The position numbers and the translations under genes were made by a program. A stretch of DNA of 42,202 bases from Lachnoclostridium sp. (lineage in GTDB: Bacteria > Bacillota_A > Clostridia > Lachnospirales > Lachnospiraceae). This document shows positions 24,550 through 33,798 of this stretch, one piece after another (position 1 is the first letter of the stretch; each line of letters starts with the position of its first letter). Where the stretch lies: assembly GCA_015057755.1 (NCBI GenBank), contig SVDR01000012.1, forward strand, positions 1 to 42,202, given 5' to 3'. Under the pieces are notes generated by a model. The model worked only from the letters and a program-made list of their open reading frames with translations, made no database searches and was not told where the DNA came from.

Positions 24550-25413
24550 ATGAATATTCAATGGTATCCGGGCCATATGACCAAGGCCAAACGTGCCATG
24601 CAGGAAGATATTAAACTGATCGATCTGATTATTGAGCTTGTCGATGCCCGTGCGCCGCTCTCCAGCCGCAATCCGGACATTGATGTACTTGGGAAAGGCA
24701 AAGCGCGTATGATCTTACTGAATAAAGCAGATCTGGCTTCAGAAGGCGCAAACGCTGCATGGAGTAATTTCTTCAAAGAAAAAGGCTTTCAGGTTATGAA
24801 GATCGATGCCCGCAGCAAAGCAACCTTAAAGCAGATCAATGGAGTCATTCAGGAAGCATGTAAAGAAAAAATTGAGCGAGACAGAAGACGCGGCATTTTA
24901 AACCGTCCGGTCAGAGCGATGGTAGTTGGAATTCCGAACGTGGGTAAATCCACATTTATCAATAGTTTTGCAGGAAAGGCTGCCGCTAAGACAGGAAACA
25001 AACCGGGTGTCACAAAAGGAAACCAGTGGATCCGTCTGAATAAGCAGGTGGAACTGTTAGATACTCCGGGTATTTTGTGGCCGAAGTTCGAAGACCAGGA
25101 AGTTGGTCTGAAGCTGGCGTTTTTAGGATCGATTAACGAAGATATTTTAAATAAAGAAGAGCTGGCAGGTGAGCTTGTGACATTCCTTTCCAGACTTCAT
25201 CCGGGTCTTCTTTCCGAGCATTACAAGATTGAGGAAGAAGGAAAGAAACAGTATGAAGTGCTGGAGGCGATCGCAGAATCCAGAGCATGTCTGACAAAGG
25301 GCGGCGGATTTGATATTGCCAGAGCATCAAAGTTGTTGTTAGATGATTTCAGAGGCGGAAAACTGGGCCGCATTACATTGGAAATGCCTCCGGTAACTGT
25401 CACAGGAGAATAG
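24550..25413 (+). CDS. rbgA: Ribosome biogenesis GTPase RbgA (YlqF)
   Basis: This circularly permuted GTPase acts late in 50S assembly. The order G4 NKAD (about 58) before G1 GIPNVGKST (about 127) and G3 DTPG is the permutation signature. The N-terminal MNIQWYPGHMTKAKR is the family hallmark. 287 residues, normal. AGGAGG lies 7-8 bases upstream of the ATG; a GTG three bases earlier is possible. Confidence 0.97.
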   Translation: MNIQWYPGHMTKAKRAMQEDIKLIDLIIELVDARAPLSSRNPDIDVLGKGKARMILLNKADLASEGANAAWSNFFKEKGFQVMKIDARSKATLKQINGVIQEACKEKIERDRRRGILNRPVRAMVVGIPNVGKSTFINSFAGKAAAKTGNKPGVTKGNQWIRLNKQVELLDTPGILWPKFEDQEVGLKLAFLGSINEDILNKEELAGELVTFLSRLHPGLLSEHYKIEEEGKKQYEVLEAIAESRACLTKGGGFDIARASKLLLDDFRGGKLGRITLEMPPVTVTGE

Positions 25414-25414
25414 T

Positions 25415-26077
25415 ATGGCACGTACATTAAAAGGAGACCGTCTGGAGAAAGAGCTGCTTCGCCTGGAAGCCATGAAGGAGTATGAGCGTCAGTATGAAGA
25501 CTGTGCCCTTATTTGCGGAATCGATGAAGCAGGAAGAGGTCCGCTGGCAGGTCCTGTGGTTGCAGGAGCCGCGATCTTACCGAAAGACGAGGTCATTTTA
25601 TATCTCAATGACTCGAAAAAGCTGTCTGAAAAACGCAGAGAAGAGTTGTTTTTAGAAGTAAAGGAAAAAGCTGTCGCATGGAGCGTTGGAATAGTCAGCC
25701 CGGGAAGAATTGATGAGATCAACATTCTTCAGGCTACTTATGAGGCGATGAGAGAGGCGATCAAAGGTCTGCAGGTTGTACCGGAAGTACTCTTAAACGA
25801 CGCAGTAACGATTCCGGGAATCCATATTCATCAGGTTCCGATCATCAAGGGCGATGCCAAGAGTGTATCCATCGCAGCCGCCAGTGTCCTTGCGAAAGTG
25901 ACAAGGGATCATATGATGGTGGAATACGATCAGATTTATCCGGAATACGGCTTCGCAAAACATAAAGGATACGGTACCGCAGCCCATACAGCCGCGATCC
26001 GTGAATTTGGTCCGACTCCGATCCACAGAATGACTTTTTTAAAAAATATTTTAGGAAGTGTTGAAAGCGAGAAATAA
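25415..26077 (+). CDS. rnhB: Ribonuclease HII
   Basis: RNase HII removes ribonucleotides misincorporated in DNA and RNA primers. The 220-residue protein shows GIDEAGRGPLAGPVV (catalytic Asp-Glu), LNDSKKLSEKRREEL, and KGDAKSVSIAAASVLAKVTRD with further catalytic Asp residues. It starts immediately after the rbgA stop (1-base gap), so the two are coupled. The end overlaps yraN by 20 bases. Confidence 0.97.
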   Translation: MARTLKGDRLEKELLRLEAMKEYERQYEDCALICGIDEAGRGPLAGPVVAGAAILPKDEVILYLNDSKKLSEKRREELFLEVKEKAVAWSVGIVSPGRIDEINILQATYEAMREAIKGLQVVPEVLLNDAVTIPGIHIHQVPIIKGDAKSVSIAAASVLAKVTRDHMMVEYDQIYPEYGFAKHKGYGTAAHTAAIREFGPTPIHRMTFLKNILGSVESEK

Positions 26078-26411
26078 TAGAAGCACCGGCAGCCATTATG
26101 AACAACAGGTGGCTGCCTTTTTACAAAATCAGGGATTTGAAATTCTCGAATTAAATTTCCGTTGCAGAAGCGGAGAGATTGATATTATTGCGCGTGACGG
26201 AGCGTACCTGGTATTTATTGAGGTAAAATACCGTGGTTCCCACTCTGCCGGAAATGCACTGGAGGCTATTGATGCCAGAAAAGCTGCACAGGTTCGGCGG
26301 GTGGCACAGATTTATCTGTATCAAAAGCGTTATCCGGAAGAGACCCCGTGCAGATTTGATGCCGCCGGTGTGAACGGAGCATCTATTACTTATATTAAAA
26401 ATGCATTTTGA
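26058..26411 (+). CDS. YraN/UPF0102 endonuclease-fold protein
   Basis: The 117-residue protein has the PD-(D/E)XK-like pattern of UPF0102: GSHYEQQVAAFLQNQGFEIL, CRSGEIDIIARD and LVFIEVKYR. The cellular role is not well established. A GTG at 26058 or the adjacent TTG at 26061 is the likely start; both overlap the end of rnhB, and AGGAA is just upstream. The conserved neighbour order rnhB-yraN supports the call. Confidence 0.9.
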   Translation: MLKARNNRSTGSHYEQQVAAFLQNQGFEILELNFRCRSGEIDIIARDGAYLVFIEVKYRGSHSAGNALEAIDARKAAQVRRVAQIYLYQKRYPEETPCRFDAAGVNGASITYIKNAF

Positions 26412-26424
26412 AAGGAGACAGTCG

Positions 26425-27276
26425 ATGTACAGCTGGAACCGAAAAAATACAGAGCCACTTTTAATTGAAAAACAGAATGAGGGAGTGACTTGGCTGTCAT
26501 TTCCTTCTTTAGAAGAAACCAATATGGTCACTCATGCATTTTCTACCCGTATGGGAGGAGTCAGTGAAGGACCGTTTGCGACTATGAATTTTTCTTTTAC
26601 CAGAGGAGATGATCCGGAGGCTGTAAAGGAAAATTACCGACGTATGGCAGATGCACTCGGAGTGGATATGAACCGCATGGTGGTGACATGGCAGACTCAT
26701 ACTACCAATGTACGCCTGGTTTCCGAGATAGATTTTGGAAAAGGTGTGATCTCTGACCGCGATTACCGTGATGTGGACGGTCTGATCACTAACATTCCGG
26801 GAGTGACATTAGTTACTTTCTTTGCTGACTGCGTCCCGTTATATTTTGCAGATACGAAAAACAGAGCCATTGGATTGTCCCATTCCGGCTGGAGAGGAAC
26901 TGTCAATCGCATGGGCAGAGAAACTCTGAATCGTATGAAAGAAGCATTTGGCACAAATCCGGCGGATGTTGTTGCATGTATTGGTCCGAGCATCTGTCAG
27001 GACTGTTATGAAGTTGGCGAGGAAGTGATCGATCAGTTTCGCGCAGCATTTGCAGAATGCCATCATGACAGCCTGTTTTATAAAAAAACAAACGGAAAAT
27101 ATCAGCTGAATTTATGGGAAGCCAATCGAATCGTATTGAAAGAGGCAGGAGTTCCGGAAGAGCAAATTTCTGTAACAGACATTTGTACTTATTGTAATCC
27201 GGATCTTTTGTTCTCACATAGAAGAACTGCAGATAAACGCGGAAATCTTTGTGCTTTTTTATGTTTAAATGAATAA
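26425..27276 (+). CDS. pgeF: YfiH/laccase-domain (polyphenol oxidase-like) protein
   Basis: The 283-residue protein has the conserved metal-site motifs of the family: HTTNV, VTFFADCVPLYFAD, LSHSGWRGTV and IGPSICQDCYEVG. Members were named for laccase activity, and the E. coli homologue YfiH/PgeF edits peptidoglycan precursors; purine nucleoside cleavage is reported for others. The ATG at 26425 follows AAAGGAGA; the longer frame from 26401 overlaps yraN and is not used. Confidence 0.92.
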   Translation: MYSWNRKNTEPLLIEKQNEGVTWLSFPSLEETNMVTHAFSTRMGGVSEGPFATMNFSFTRGDDPEAVKENYRRMADALGVDMNRMVVTWQTHTTNVRLVSEIDFGKGVISDRDYRDVDGLITNIPGVTLVTFFADCVPLYFADTKNRAIGLSHSGWRGTVNRMGRETLNRMKEAFGTNPADVVACIGPSICQDCYEVGEEVIDQFRAAFAECHHDSLFYKKTNGKYQLNLWEANRIVLKEAGVPEEQISVTDICTYCNPDLLFSHRRTADKRGNLCAFLCLNE

Positions 27277-27349
27277 AAACGGATTTCAGCCTCTTCATAA
27301 ATATGACAATTTTCGAAAAACCTTCTAGTGTATTATTTTATTGCACGAC

Positions 27350-27356
27350 CATAATA
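27350..27356 (+). promoter_or_regulatory. Possible sigma-G -10 box before the spore protein gene
   Basis: CATAATA at 27350-27356 differs by one base from the sigma-G -10 consensus CATACTA. No clear -35 box at the ideal distance; a degenerate TGTATT lies about 15 bases upstream. Plausible because SASP genes are sigma-G dependent. Confidence 0.35.
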
Positions 27357-27415
27357 GGAGTGTAACAAAAAACAGCCGCCAAAAACGCGGCGACACAAAA
27401 AAGGAGGCGTTAAAT

Positions 27416-27631
27416 ATGTCTAATAACAATTCTTCTAATAACAACCGTGTGGTAGTACCTGAGGCAAAAGAGGCAATGAACCGTTTCAAAATGGAGGTTG
27501 CGAACGAGATCGGCGTACCGCTTTCTAATGGTTACAACGGTAACCTCACATCTGCTCAGAACGGCAGTGTCGGTGGTTATATGGTTAAGAAAATGATCGA
27601 AGCGCAGGAAAGACAGATGGCAGGCAAATAA
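27416..27631 (+). CDS. Alpha/beta-type small acid-soluble spore protein
   Basis: The 71-residue protein contains the SASP core: RFKMEVANEIGVPL (with the GPR protease site at EV) and YNGNLTSAQNGSVGGYMVKKMIEAQERQMAG. It coats and protects spore DNA in the dormant spore, so the organism forms spores. AAGGAGG is 10 bases upstream; a small GCCGC/GCGGC hairpin (27375-27391) lies in the leader. The N terminus is asparagine/serine-rich. Confidence 0.95.
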   Translation: MSNNNSSNNNRVVVPEAKEAMNRFKMEVANEIGVPLSNGYNGNLTSAQNGSVGGYMVKKMIEAQERQMAGK

Positions 27632-27649
27632 GCCATAAATAAAAGAAAC

Positions 27650-27690
27650 AAATCCCTTTCGTCGGAATCTCTGGCGGGAGGGATTTTTCA
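27650..27690 (+). terminator. Terminator after the spore protein gene
   Basis: AAATCCCT (27650-27657) pairs with AGGGATTT (27679-27686), followed by a T-run, 19 bases after the stop. Confidence 0.75.
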
Positions 27691-27770
27691 TTGGTCGTGA
27701 TTTTATACAAAAATTTGCTTGTATATCCTTTCTTTTCCGATTATAATGGAACAATATAATGAGGTGAATT

Positions 27771-28343
27771 ATGAGAGTTATTGCAGGAAGCGCCAGACGG
27801 CTGCAATTGAAAACGGTAGAGGGCATGGATACCAGACCGACCCAGGACCGTATAAAAGAGACATTATTTAATATGATCAACAATGATCTTTACGGAGCGA
27901 CTTTCCTGGATCTTTTCGCAGGAAGCGGAGCCATTGGTATTGAGGCATTGAGCCGCGGTGCAAAGGAAGCCGTGTTCATTGACAACGGAAGTCGTCAGGT
28001 CGCATGTATCCGTGATAATTTAAAAACGACTAGACTGGAAGAGAAAGCGATGGTTATGAACAGCGATGTAGTTTCCGGTCTGAGGATGCTGGAAAGAAAC
28101 GGTAAGAAGTTTGATCTTGTTTTTATGGATCCGCCATATGACCGTGAACTGGAACAGCATGTGATGGAGACATTTTGCAACTCCAGCCTTGCCGATGAAG
28201 ATACACTTTTCATCGTGGAGGCATCCCTGGGAACCGATTTTTCCTGGGCCGGCCCGATGGGCTACGAAATCGTCCGTACAAAAGAGTATAAGACAAACAA
28301 ACATGTCTTTTTGATGAAAGCTCTGGAGTCAGACGAAAACTGA
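27771..28343 (+). CDS. rsmD: 16S rRNA (guanine966-N2)-methyltransferase
   Basis: The 190-residue protein has an N-terminal [21 protein letters not shown] motif [18 protein letters not shown] (about 44-61) and catalytic MDPPYD (about 118-123). It methylates G966 in 16S rRNA. AGGTG precedes the ATG. It is followed by coaD after 19 bases, the common order in Firmicutes. Confidence 0.96.
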   Translation: MRVIAGSARRLQLKTVEGMDTRPTQDRIKETLFNMINNDLYGATFLDLFAGSGAIGIEALSRGAKEAVFIDNGSRQVACIRDNLKTTRLEEKAMVMNSDVVSGLRMLERNGKKFDLVFMDPPYDRELEQHVMETFCNSSLADEDTLFIVEASLGTDFSWAGPMGYEIVRTKEYKTNKHVFLMKALESDEN

Positions 28344-28362
28344 AGAAACCGGAGATACGATT

Positions 28363-28860
28363 ATGAAAAAAGCAATCTATCCGGGCAGTTTTGACCCGGT
28401 AACTCTTGGACACATCGATGTGATAGAGCGTGCATCCAAACTCTTTGACCATCTGATCATTGCCGTTCTCGGAAACAGTGCGAAAACTCCATTGTTTTCT
28501 ACCGAAGAACGTGTTAATATGTTAAAAGAGGTTACAAAACATATTCCGAATGTCGAGGTACAGTGTTTTGGCGGCCTCACGGTTGATTTTGCGAAAGCGA
28601 ACGATGCAAAGGCCATGGTACGTGGTCTGAGAGCCGTTACAGACTTCGAGTACGAGCTCCAGATCGCACAGCTGAACCATGTGATCAATCCGGAGATCGA
28701 CACGGTTTTCCTGACAACCGATTTAAAATATGCATACCTTAGCTCCAGTTCTGTAAAAGAAGTGGCGGCTTACGGCGGCGATATTTCCCAGTTCGTGACA
28801 CCTTATGTGGAAGCGGAAGTAAAGAAAAAATTCGAAGGTAAGATCAAAGGAAAGGAATAA
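28363..28860 (+). CDS. coaD: Phosphopantetheine adenylyltransferase
   Basis: CoaD catalyses the penultimate step of coenzyme A synthesis. The 165-residue protein has the nucleotidyltransferase motif [19 protein letters not shown] at the N terminus and [18 protein letters not shown] near the end (the SSS nucleotide-binding region). Normal length. GGAG precedes the ATG by about 10 bases. Confidence 0.97.
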   Translation: MKKAIYPGSFDPVTLGHIDVIERASKLFDHLIIAVLGNSAKTPLFSTEERVNMLKEVTKHIPNVEVQCFGGLTVDFAKANDAKAMVRGLRAVTDFEYELQIAQLNHVINPEIDTVFLTTDLKYAYLSSSSVKEVAAYGGDISQFVTPYVEAEVKKKFEGKIKGKE

Positions 28861-28866
28861 ATCACT

Positions 28867-29433
28867 ATGAGCAGAATTGAACAGTTAATCACTGAAATTG
28901 AAGAATATATCGACAGCTGCAAGTTCCAGCCGTTATCTACAACAAAGATCATTGTAAATAAAGAAGAGTTAGACGAACTTTTAGTAGAACTTCGTCTCCG
29001 TATTCCGGATGAGATCAAGCAGTATCAGAAGATCATCAGCAATCAGGAGGCGATCCTCTCCGATGCACGTTCCAAAGCTGACGCGATGTTAGATGAGGCA
29101 ACAGCTCAGACAAGCGAGATGGTCAATGAACACGAGATCATGCAGAGAGCATATGCCCATGCCAACGAAGTGATCGAGCAGGCACAGGCACAGGCGCAGG
29201 CGATCATTGATAATGCTGTAAACGATGCAAACAATATCCGTCAGGGTTCCATCCAGTACACAGATGAGATGTTAAAGAGCCTTCAGACAATCATCACACA
29301 CTCCATGGAAGGCGCTCAGGGACGTTTTGACGCGTTCATGAACTCCATGAAGTCCAGCTACGATATCGTTTCTTCCAACAGACAGGAACTGTCCGGAAGC
29401 ATCGTTGTAGAGGAAACAGAAGAGGAAGCTTAA
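28867..29433 (+). CDS. Coiled-coil protein, V-ATPase subunit H-like
   Basis: The 188-residue soluble protein is nearly all helical, with a heptad-rich stretch (about 50-165) including ARSKADAMLDEATAQ and IEQAQAQAQAIIDNA. Proteins like this, following coaD in Clostridia, are often labelled ATPase or vacuolar H-like on coiled-coil resemblance alone; there is no P-loop. A scaffold or DivIVA-like role is conceivable but unproven. It is the last gene of the rsmD-coaD unit and overlaps the convergent ylbJ by 4 bases. Confidence 0.72.
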   Translation: MSRIEQLITEIEEYIDSCKFQPLSTTKIIVNKEELDELLVELRLRIPDEIKQYQKIISNQEAILSDARSKADAMLDEATAQTSEMVNEHEIMQRAYAHANEVIEQAQAQAQAIIDNAVNDANNIRQGSIQYTDEMLKSLQTIITHSMEGAQGRFDAFMNSMKSSYDIVSSNRQELSGSIVVEETEEEA

Positions 29434-30353
29434 TCAAGAGTACATAGAAGATAAGCAAGCCCGGCAGATAACAGTGCGTGGGCAGTTTTCCAGACTATGT
29501 AGGACCGGATGGAAAGTCCGGTCCTTTTTTGTTTTCCTAAAACGGATTTTGTCTGAAAGATACCGGAAAGTCCGCCAAATGTCAAAGCTGCGACAGAAGC
29601 AGTATACGCTGCTGTTCGGTTTGCGAATGTTCCAAATTCACGGATTCCCGTAGTCATTTCCATGATTCCGATCGCAAACAGTTTTATAACAGATGGAAGA
29701 AAGAAAAACTTTCGGATAAAGACGATCACAATGGAAAATAATACCAGATATCCTCCGATCTTACATAATACTTCTATCGATGAGAGAATGGTTTCATCTG
29801 CTCCCGAAGCACTTTGTCGAACTGAATTCGAGAAGTTTGATAAGTTCTGCTTGGATTCTAAAGGATATCGATTCTTGGCAATGACTGCCAAAAGAAGAAT
29901 CGGAGCGTATATGGTAAGCAAAAGTACAGGAATTCGTATCTGGTCTGCAAACCATGGGTACACATATCCCAGGATAAACATGGGACTTGGATGATTGCAG
30001 ACAGCCATAAGAAATCTTCCTTCGGACAAAGAGATTCTCCCGTCATTAACAAATTCTGCACAAATTTTGGCTCCCATCGGATATCCGCACAGGAGTCCGG
30101 AAATCAGCACATAGCATCCTTCCCGTGACAGTCCAAGAAGTGGATGCAGAATCCGGTAAAATGGATTCATGATCTGGGCAATTCCGCCTCCGGATACGAT
30201 GAGGCCTGAAAGCATCATAAAAGGGAAGAGTGCGGGTACGACAGAGTTGTACCAGAGTAAAAGCCCCTGTCTTGCCCCTTCAGTCACTTCGGCAGAGAAA
30301 ATCAGCATCGGGATTAACAAAAGAAATAAAATAACAGAACGAAACTGCTTCAT
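29430..30353 (-). CDS. ylbJ: Sporulation integral membrane protein YlbJ
   Basis: The 307-residue protein has about 8 transmembrane segments and gate/nucleoside-recognition-like features: NSVVPALFPFMMLSGLI, ISGLLCGYPMGAKI, MAVCNHPSPMFILGYV and TFGGLSGIFQT. B. subtilis YlbJ is needed for spore cortex formation and is sigma-E dependent; here a good sigma-E-like promoter lies upstream. It converges with the coiled-coil gene, and its 3' coding end contains the terminator of that operon on the opposite strand. Confidence 0.92.
   Translation of the reverse strand: MKQFRSVILFLLLIPMLIFSAEVTEGARQGLLLWYNSVVPALFPFMMLSGLIVSGGGIAQIMNPFYRILHPLLGLSREGCYVLISGLLCGYPMGAKICAEFVNDGRISLSEGRFLMAVCNHPSPMFILGYVYPWFADQIRIPVLLLTIYAPILLLAVIAKNRYPLESKQNLSNFSNSVRQSASGADETILSSIEVLCKIGGYLVLFSIVIVFIRKFFFLPSVIKLFAIGIMEMTTGIREFGTFANRTAAYTASVAALTFGGLSGIFQTKSVLGKQKRTGLSIRSYIVWKTAHALLSAGLAYLLCTLD
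29501..29530 (+). terminator. Terminator of rsmD-coaD operon inside antisense ylbJ
   Basis: AGGACCGGA (29501-29509) pairs perfectly with TCCGGTCCT (29517-29525) and is followed by a run of six T. It acts on plus-strand transcripts and lies within the coding sequence of ylbJ. Confidence 0.85.
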
Positions 30354-30381
30354 GGAAATCCTCAGATGGAAACGTTAGTTC

Positions 30382-30410
30382 AGTGTATGTCCCAGATGTG
30401 AAATTTATGA
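30382..30410 (-). promoter_or_regulatory. Sigma-E-like promoter of ylbJ
   Basis: On the minus strand TCATAAA (30410-30404), 14 bases, then CATACACT (30389-30382). The -10 box fits the sigma-E consensus CATACAMT exactly; the -35 box fits KMATATT at 5 of 7 positions. Start of ylbJ is about 30 bases further. Confidence 0.7.
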
Positions 30411-30425
30411 AAATTTTGATACCGG

Positions 30426-30454
30426 TTGTACTTTTTTTCGAATTTTGGTATGAT
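30426..30454 (+). promoter_or_regulatory. Promoter of the rsuA/rluB-type gene
   Basis: TTGTAC (30426-30431), a 17-base spacer and TATGAT (30449-30454), diverging from the ylbJ promoter. Confidence 0.7.
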
Positions 30455-30489
30455 AGGGAAGATAGTATAAAAATGGAGGAGTTTTGCCT

Positions 30490-31224
30490 GTGGGAAAAGA
30501 AATGCGTCTGGATAAATATCTGGCAGACATGGGAAAGGGAACCAGAAGCCAGATAAAAGAAGCGGCCAGAAAAGGACGGATTCAGATCAATGGCGTGATC
30601 ACGAAGAAGCCGGACACGAAAGTAAACGTGGAGACCGACACCATTGTATTTGACGGAAATTTGGTTGCTTATGTGACAATGGAATATTATATGTTAAACA
30701 AGCCACAGGGCGTTGTTTCTGCCACAGAGGACAATCGATATCAGACCGTGATTGATCTGATCGACGGTAAAAACCGAAAGGATCTCTTTCCGGTCGGACG
30801 TCTGGATATTGATACGGAAGGACTTCTTCTAATTACCAATGACGGACCGCTGGCACATCGGCTTTTGGCTCCGAAAAAGCATGTGGACAAGATTTACTAT
30901 GCGGTCTGTGAAGGCTCTGTACCGGATTCTGCAGTGTCAGAATTTGCAGAGGGAATTCTTCTCCCGGACGGTTTAAAATGTCTTCCGGCTGCCCTAAAGA
31001 TCCTGAGCAGAAAAGAAGAGGATGGAAAGCAGATTTCAGAGGTTAAGTTGACAATCCGGGAAGGCAAATTCCATCAAGTAAAGCGTATGATGGAAGCAGT
31101 CGGATGTCCGGTCATGTTTTTAAAGCGCCTGACCATGGGACCATTAACGCTGGATGAAACGTTGAAACCGGGAGAATACCGTTCTCTGACAGCCGAAGAA
31201 TTGGAGTGGTTAAACGATTTATGA
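30490..31224 (+). CDS. RsuA/RluB-family pseudouridine synthase
   Basis: The protein has 244 residues from a GTG at 30490, 8 bases after GGAGGAG (30475-30481); the TTG at 30484 is too close to that site. It has an N-terminal S4 domain (RLDKYLADMGKGTRSQIKEA), the catalytic VGRLDIDTEGLLLITNDG with the nucleophilic Asp, and KFHQVKRMMEAVGCPV. This group modifies 16S U516 or 23S U2605; length and motifs suit the RsuA side. The stop overlaps the next start (ATGA). Confidence 0.93.
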   Translation: MGKEMRLDKYLADMGKGTRSQIKEAARKGRIQINGVITKKPDTKVNVETDTIVFDGNLVAYVTMEYYMLNKPQGVVSATEDNRYQTVIDLIDGKNRKDLFPVGRLDIDTEGLLLITNDGPLAHRLLAPKKHVDKIYYAVCEGSVPDSAVSEFAEGILLPDGLKCLPAALKILSRKEEDGKQISEVKLTIREGKFHQVKRMMEAVGCPVMFLKRLTMGPLTLDETLKPGEYRSLTAEELEWLNDL

Positions 31225-31877
31225 TAAAGAAATTATTAGATGGAAAAAAAGCGATGCTGTTTGATCTGGACGGTACTTTGGTTGATTCCATGTGGATGTG
31301 GAAGCAGATTGATATCGAATTTCTGGGACGTTTCGGTTACGATTGTCCGGAGGATCTTCAGAAGTCCATCGAAGGAATGAGTTTTTCAGAGACCGCTGTA
31401 TATTTCAAAGACCGCTTTGAGATCCCGTTATCTTTAGATGAAATCAAAGCCTGCTGGACACAGATGTCCATCGATAAATATCGTTATGAGGTTCCGTTAA
31501 AACAGGGCGTTCTTGAATTTTTAAAGTATTGCAAAGAATGCAATATTCGCACTGGAATTGCCACCAGCAACGGACGCGATATGGTAGATGCGGTTGTCGA
31601 GTCATTACAGATTGGCGATTATCTGGACGTGATCACTACGGCCTGTGAGGTAAAAGCCGGTAAGCCGGAACCGGATATTTATCTGGAAGTGGCAAGAAGA
31701 CTTGGCGTAGAACCTTCAGAATGTCTGGTGTTCGAAGATATTCCGGCAGGGATCACAGCCGGAAAGAGAGCCGGAATGCAAGTCATTGCTGTTGAAGATG
31801 ATTTTTCAAAACATATGAAGCCGGAGAAGCTGGAACTGGCAGATGGCTTCATTGAGACATATTTTGAGATATTATAA
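31221..31877 (+). CDS. HAD-superfamily phosphatase (beta-phosphoglucomutase-like)
   Basis: The 218-residue protein has motif [12 protein letters not shown] (about 13-23), a C1 helical cap, motif II TSNG, motif III Lys in [11 protein letters not shown] and motif [18 protein letters not shown]. This is the PGMB/YhcW-like branch; the substrate is unknown. The ATG overlaps the stop of the pseudouridine synthase (ATGA), so translation is coupled; the frame opens earlier at a GTG (31206). Confidence 0.92.
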   Translation: MIKKLLDGKKAMLFDLDGTLVDSMWMWKQIDIEFLGRFGYDCPEDLQKSIEGMSFSETAVYFKDRFEIPLSLDEIKACWTQMSIDKYRYEVPLKQGVLEFLKYCKECNIRTGIATSNGRDMVDAVVESLQIGDYLDVITTACEVKAGKPEPDIYLEVARRLGVEPSECLVFEDIPAGITAGKRAGMQVIAVEDDFSKHMKPEKLELADGFIETYFEIL

Positions 31878-31891
31878 AAGTGAGGGATAGT

Positions 31892-33790
31892 ATGTTACAT
31901 GATTTTCTTCCAATTTGCAGAGAAGATATGGATAAGCGAGGCTGGGACCAGTGTGATTTCGTTTATGTGATCGGTGACGCCTATGTAGATCACCCGTCTT
32001 TTGGACCTGCCATCATCAGCCGTCTGTTAGAGGCCCACGGATATAAAGTCGGCATCATTTCACAGCCGGACTGGAAAGATAAATCCAGTGTGATGATCCT
32101 TGGCGAGCCGCGCCTCGGTTTCCTTGTAAGTGCCGGAAATATGGATTCCATGGTAAACCATTATTCCGTATCCAAACACCGCAGAGAGAAAGACTCCTAT
32201 ACACCGGGCGGAGTGATGGGCAAACGTCCGGATTATGCGGCCGTAGTATACTGCAATCTGATTCGTTCCGCGTATAAAAATTCTCCGATCATCTTAGGCG
32301 GAATTGAAGCCAGCTTAAGACGTCTGGCCCACTATGACTACTGGTCAAACAAGGTGAAACGTTCCATTCTTTTGGATTCTCAGGCAGACCTGCTTTCCTA
32401 CGGAATGGGCGAAAAATCCATCGTTGAGATTGCGGATGCCCTGAACTCCGGTCTCAATATCAAAGACATTACTTATATTGAAGGAACCGTCTATAAGACA
32501 GACAGCCGTGAGAAAATATATGATGCGATCATGCTCCCGGAATTTTACGATATCCGAGACAATAAGCGCAAATATGCGGAGAGTTTCTTTATTCAGTATC
32601 AGAATGCCGGACCATTATCCGGAAAGCGTTTATGTGAGCCGTATACAGATAAATTATTTGTAGTACAGAATCCGCCTGCAAAACCGCTTACCATGCAGGA
32701 GATGGACGACGTTTATGCGCTTCCGTATATGAGAAAATGGCATCCGAGCTACGATGCACTTGGCGGAATCCCGGCATTCAGTGAGGTCAAATTCAGTCTG
32801 ATCAGCAACCGTGGATGTTTTGGCGGATGCAGCTTCTGTGCGCTTACCTTCCATCAGGGACGTATCATTCAGGTCCGCAGTCATGAGTCCATTATCGAAG
32901 AAGCAAAAATGCTGACAGAAGAGCCGGATTTCAAAGGATACATTCACGATGTCGGCGGCCCAACTGCAAACTTCCGTTTCCCGGCATGTAAGAAACAGCT
33001 GGAGAGAGGCGCGTGTCCAAACAAACAGTGTCTGTTCCCGAAGCCTTGTCAAAATATGATCGCGGATCATAAAGATTATATTAAGTTACTTAGAAAACTT
33101 CGTGAACTTCCGAAAGTAAAAAAGGTTTTTGTTCGTTCCGGTATTCGATTTGACTATCTTCTCGCAGACAAGAGCCGTGAATTTTTACGTGAGCTTTGCG
33201 AGTACCATGTCAGCGGACAGTTAAAAGTTGCTCCGGAGCATGTGGCAGATCCGGTCCTTCTGAGAATGGGAAAACCGGAGGCTTCTGTATATAACCAGTT
33301 TGTTAAAGAATATAAAGCCATGAATCAGAAGATCGGAAAAGAGCAGTATCTGGTTCCGTATCTGATGTCCTCTCATCCAGGCTCTACGCTCAAGGAGGCC
33401 ATCGAACTGGCTGAGTATCTGAGAGACCTGGGTTATATGCCGGAGCAGGTACAGGATTTCTATCCGACTCCGTCTACGATTTCCACTTGCATGTACTACA
33501 CAGGACTGGACCCAAGAACGATGGAAGAGGTTTATGTACCGAAGAATCCGCATGAGAAAGCGATGCAGAGAGCACTCATTCAGTACCGCAATCCGAAAAA
33601 CTACGATCTGGTATATGAGGCGCTGAAAAAAGCCGGAAGAGAAGACCTGATCGGTTTTGACAAGCATTGTCTCATTCGCCCGAGAAATACAAAAAATGCC
33701 GGTTACAGCCGTCCAAAGACAGCTCCTGAGAAAAAGACGGCTCCGGTTAAAAAGAAAACCATTCGCAATGTTCACAAAAAGAAAGGTTGA
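31892..33790 (+). CDS. YgiQ-family radical SAM protein
   Basis: The 632-residue protein has an N-terminal domain of about 290 residues with [20 protein letters not shown], then the radical SAM core with CFGGCSFC (Cys309, Cys313, Cys316), then additional cysteines in [15 protein letters not shown], possibly a further site. The tail is lysine-rich. YgiQ proteins are widespread but the substrate is unknown. The ATG at 31892 follows GAGGG; a GTG at 31880 is less likely. Confidence 0.94.
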   Translation: MLHDFLPICREDMDKRGWDQCDFVYVIGDAYVDHPSFGPAIISRLLEAHGYKVGIISQPDWKDKSSVMILGEPRLGFLVSAGNMDSMVNHYSVSKHRREKDSYTPGGVMGKRPDYAAVVYCNLIRSAYKNSPIILGGIEASLRRLAHYDYWSNKVKRSILLDSQADLLSYGMGEKSIVEIADALNSGLNIKDITYIEGTVYKTDSREKIYDAIMLPEFYDIRDNKRKYAESFFIQYQNAGPLSGKRLCEPYTDKLFVVQNPPAKPLTMQEMDDVYALPYMRKWHPSYDALGGIPAFSEVKFSLISNRGCFGGCSFCALTFHQGRIIQVRSHESIIEEAKMLTEEPDFKGYIHDVGGPTANFRFPACKKQLERGACPNKQCLFPKPCQNMIADHKDYIKLLRKLRELPKVKKVFVRSGIRFDYLLADKSREFLRELCEYHVSGQLKVAPEHVADPVLLRMGKPEASVYNQFVKEYKAMNQKIGKEQYLVPYLMSSHPGSTLKEAIELAEYLRDLGYMPEQVQDFYPTPSTISTCMYYTGLDPRTMEEVYVPKNPHEKAMQRALIQYRNPKNYDLVYEALKKAGREDLIGFDKHCLIRPRNTKNAGYSRPKTAPEKKTAPVKKKTIRNVHKKKG

Positions 33791-33798
33791 TGAAGTTT

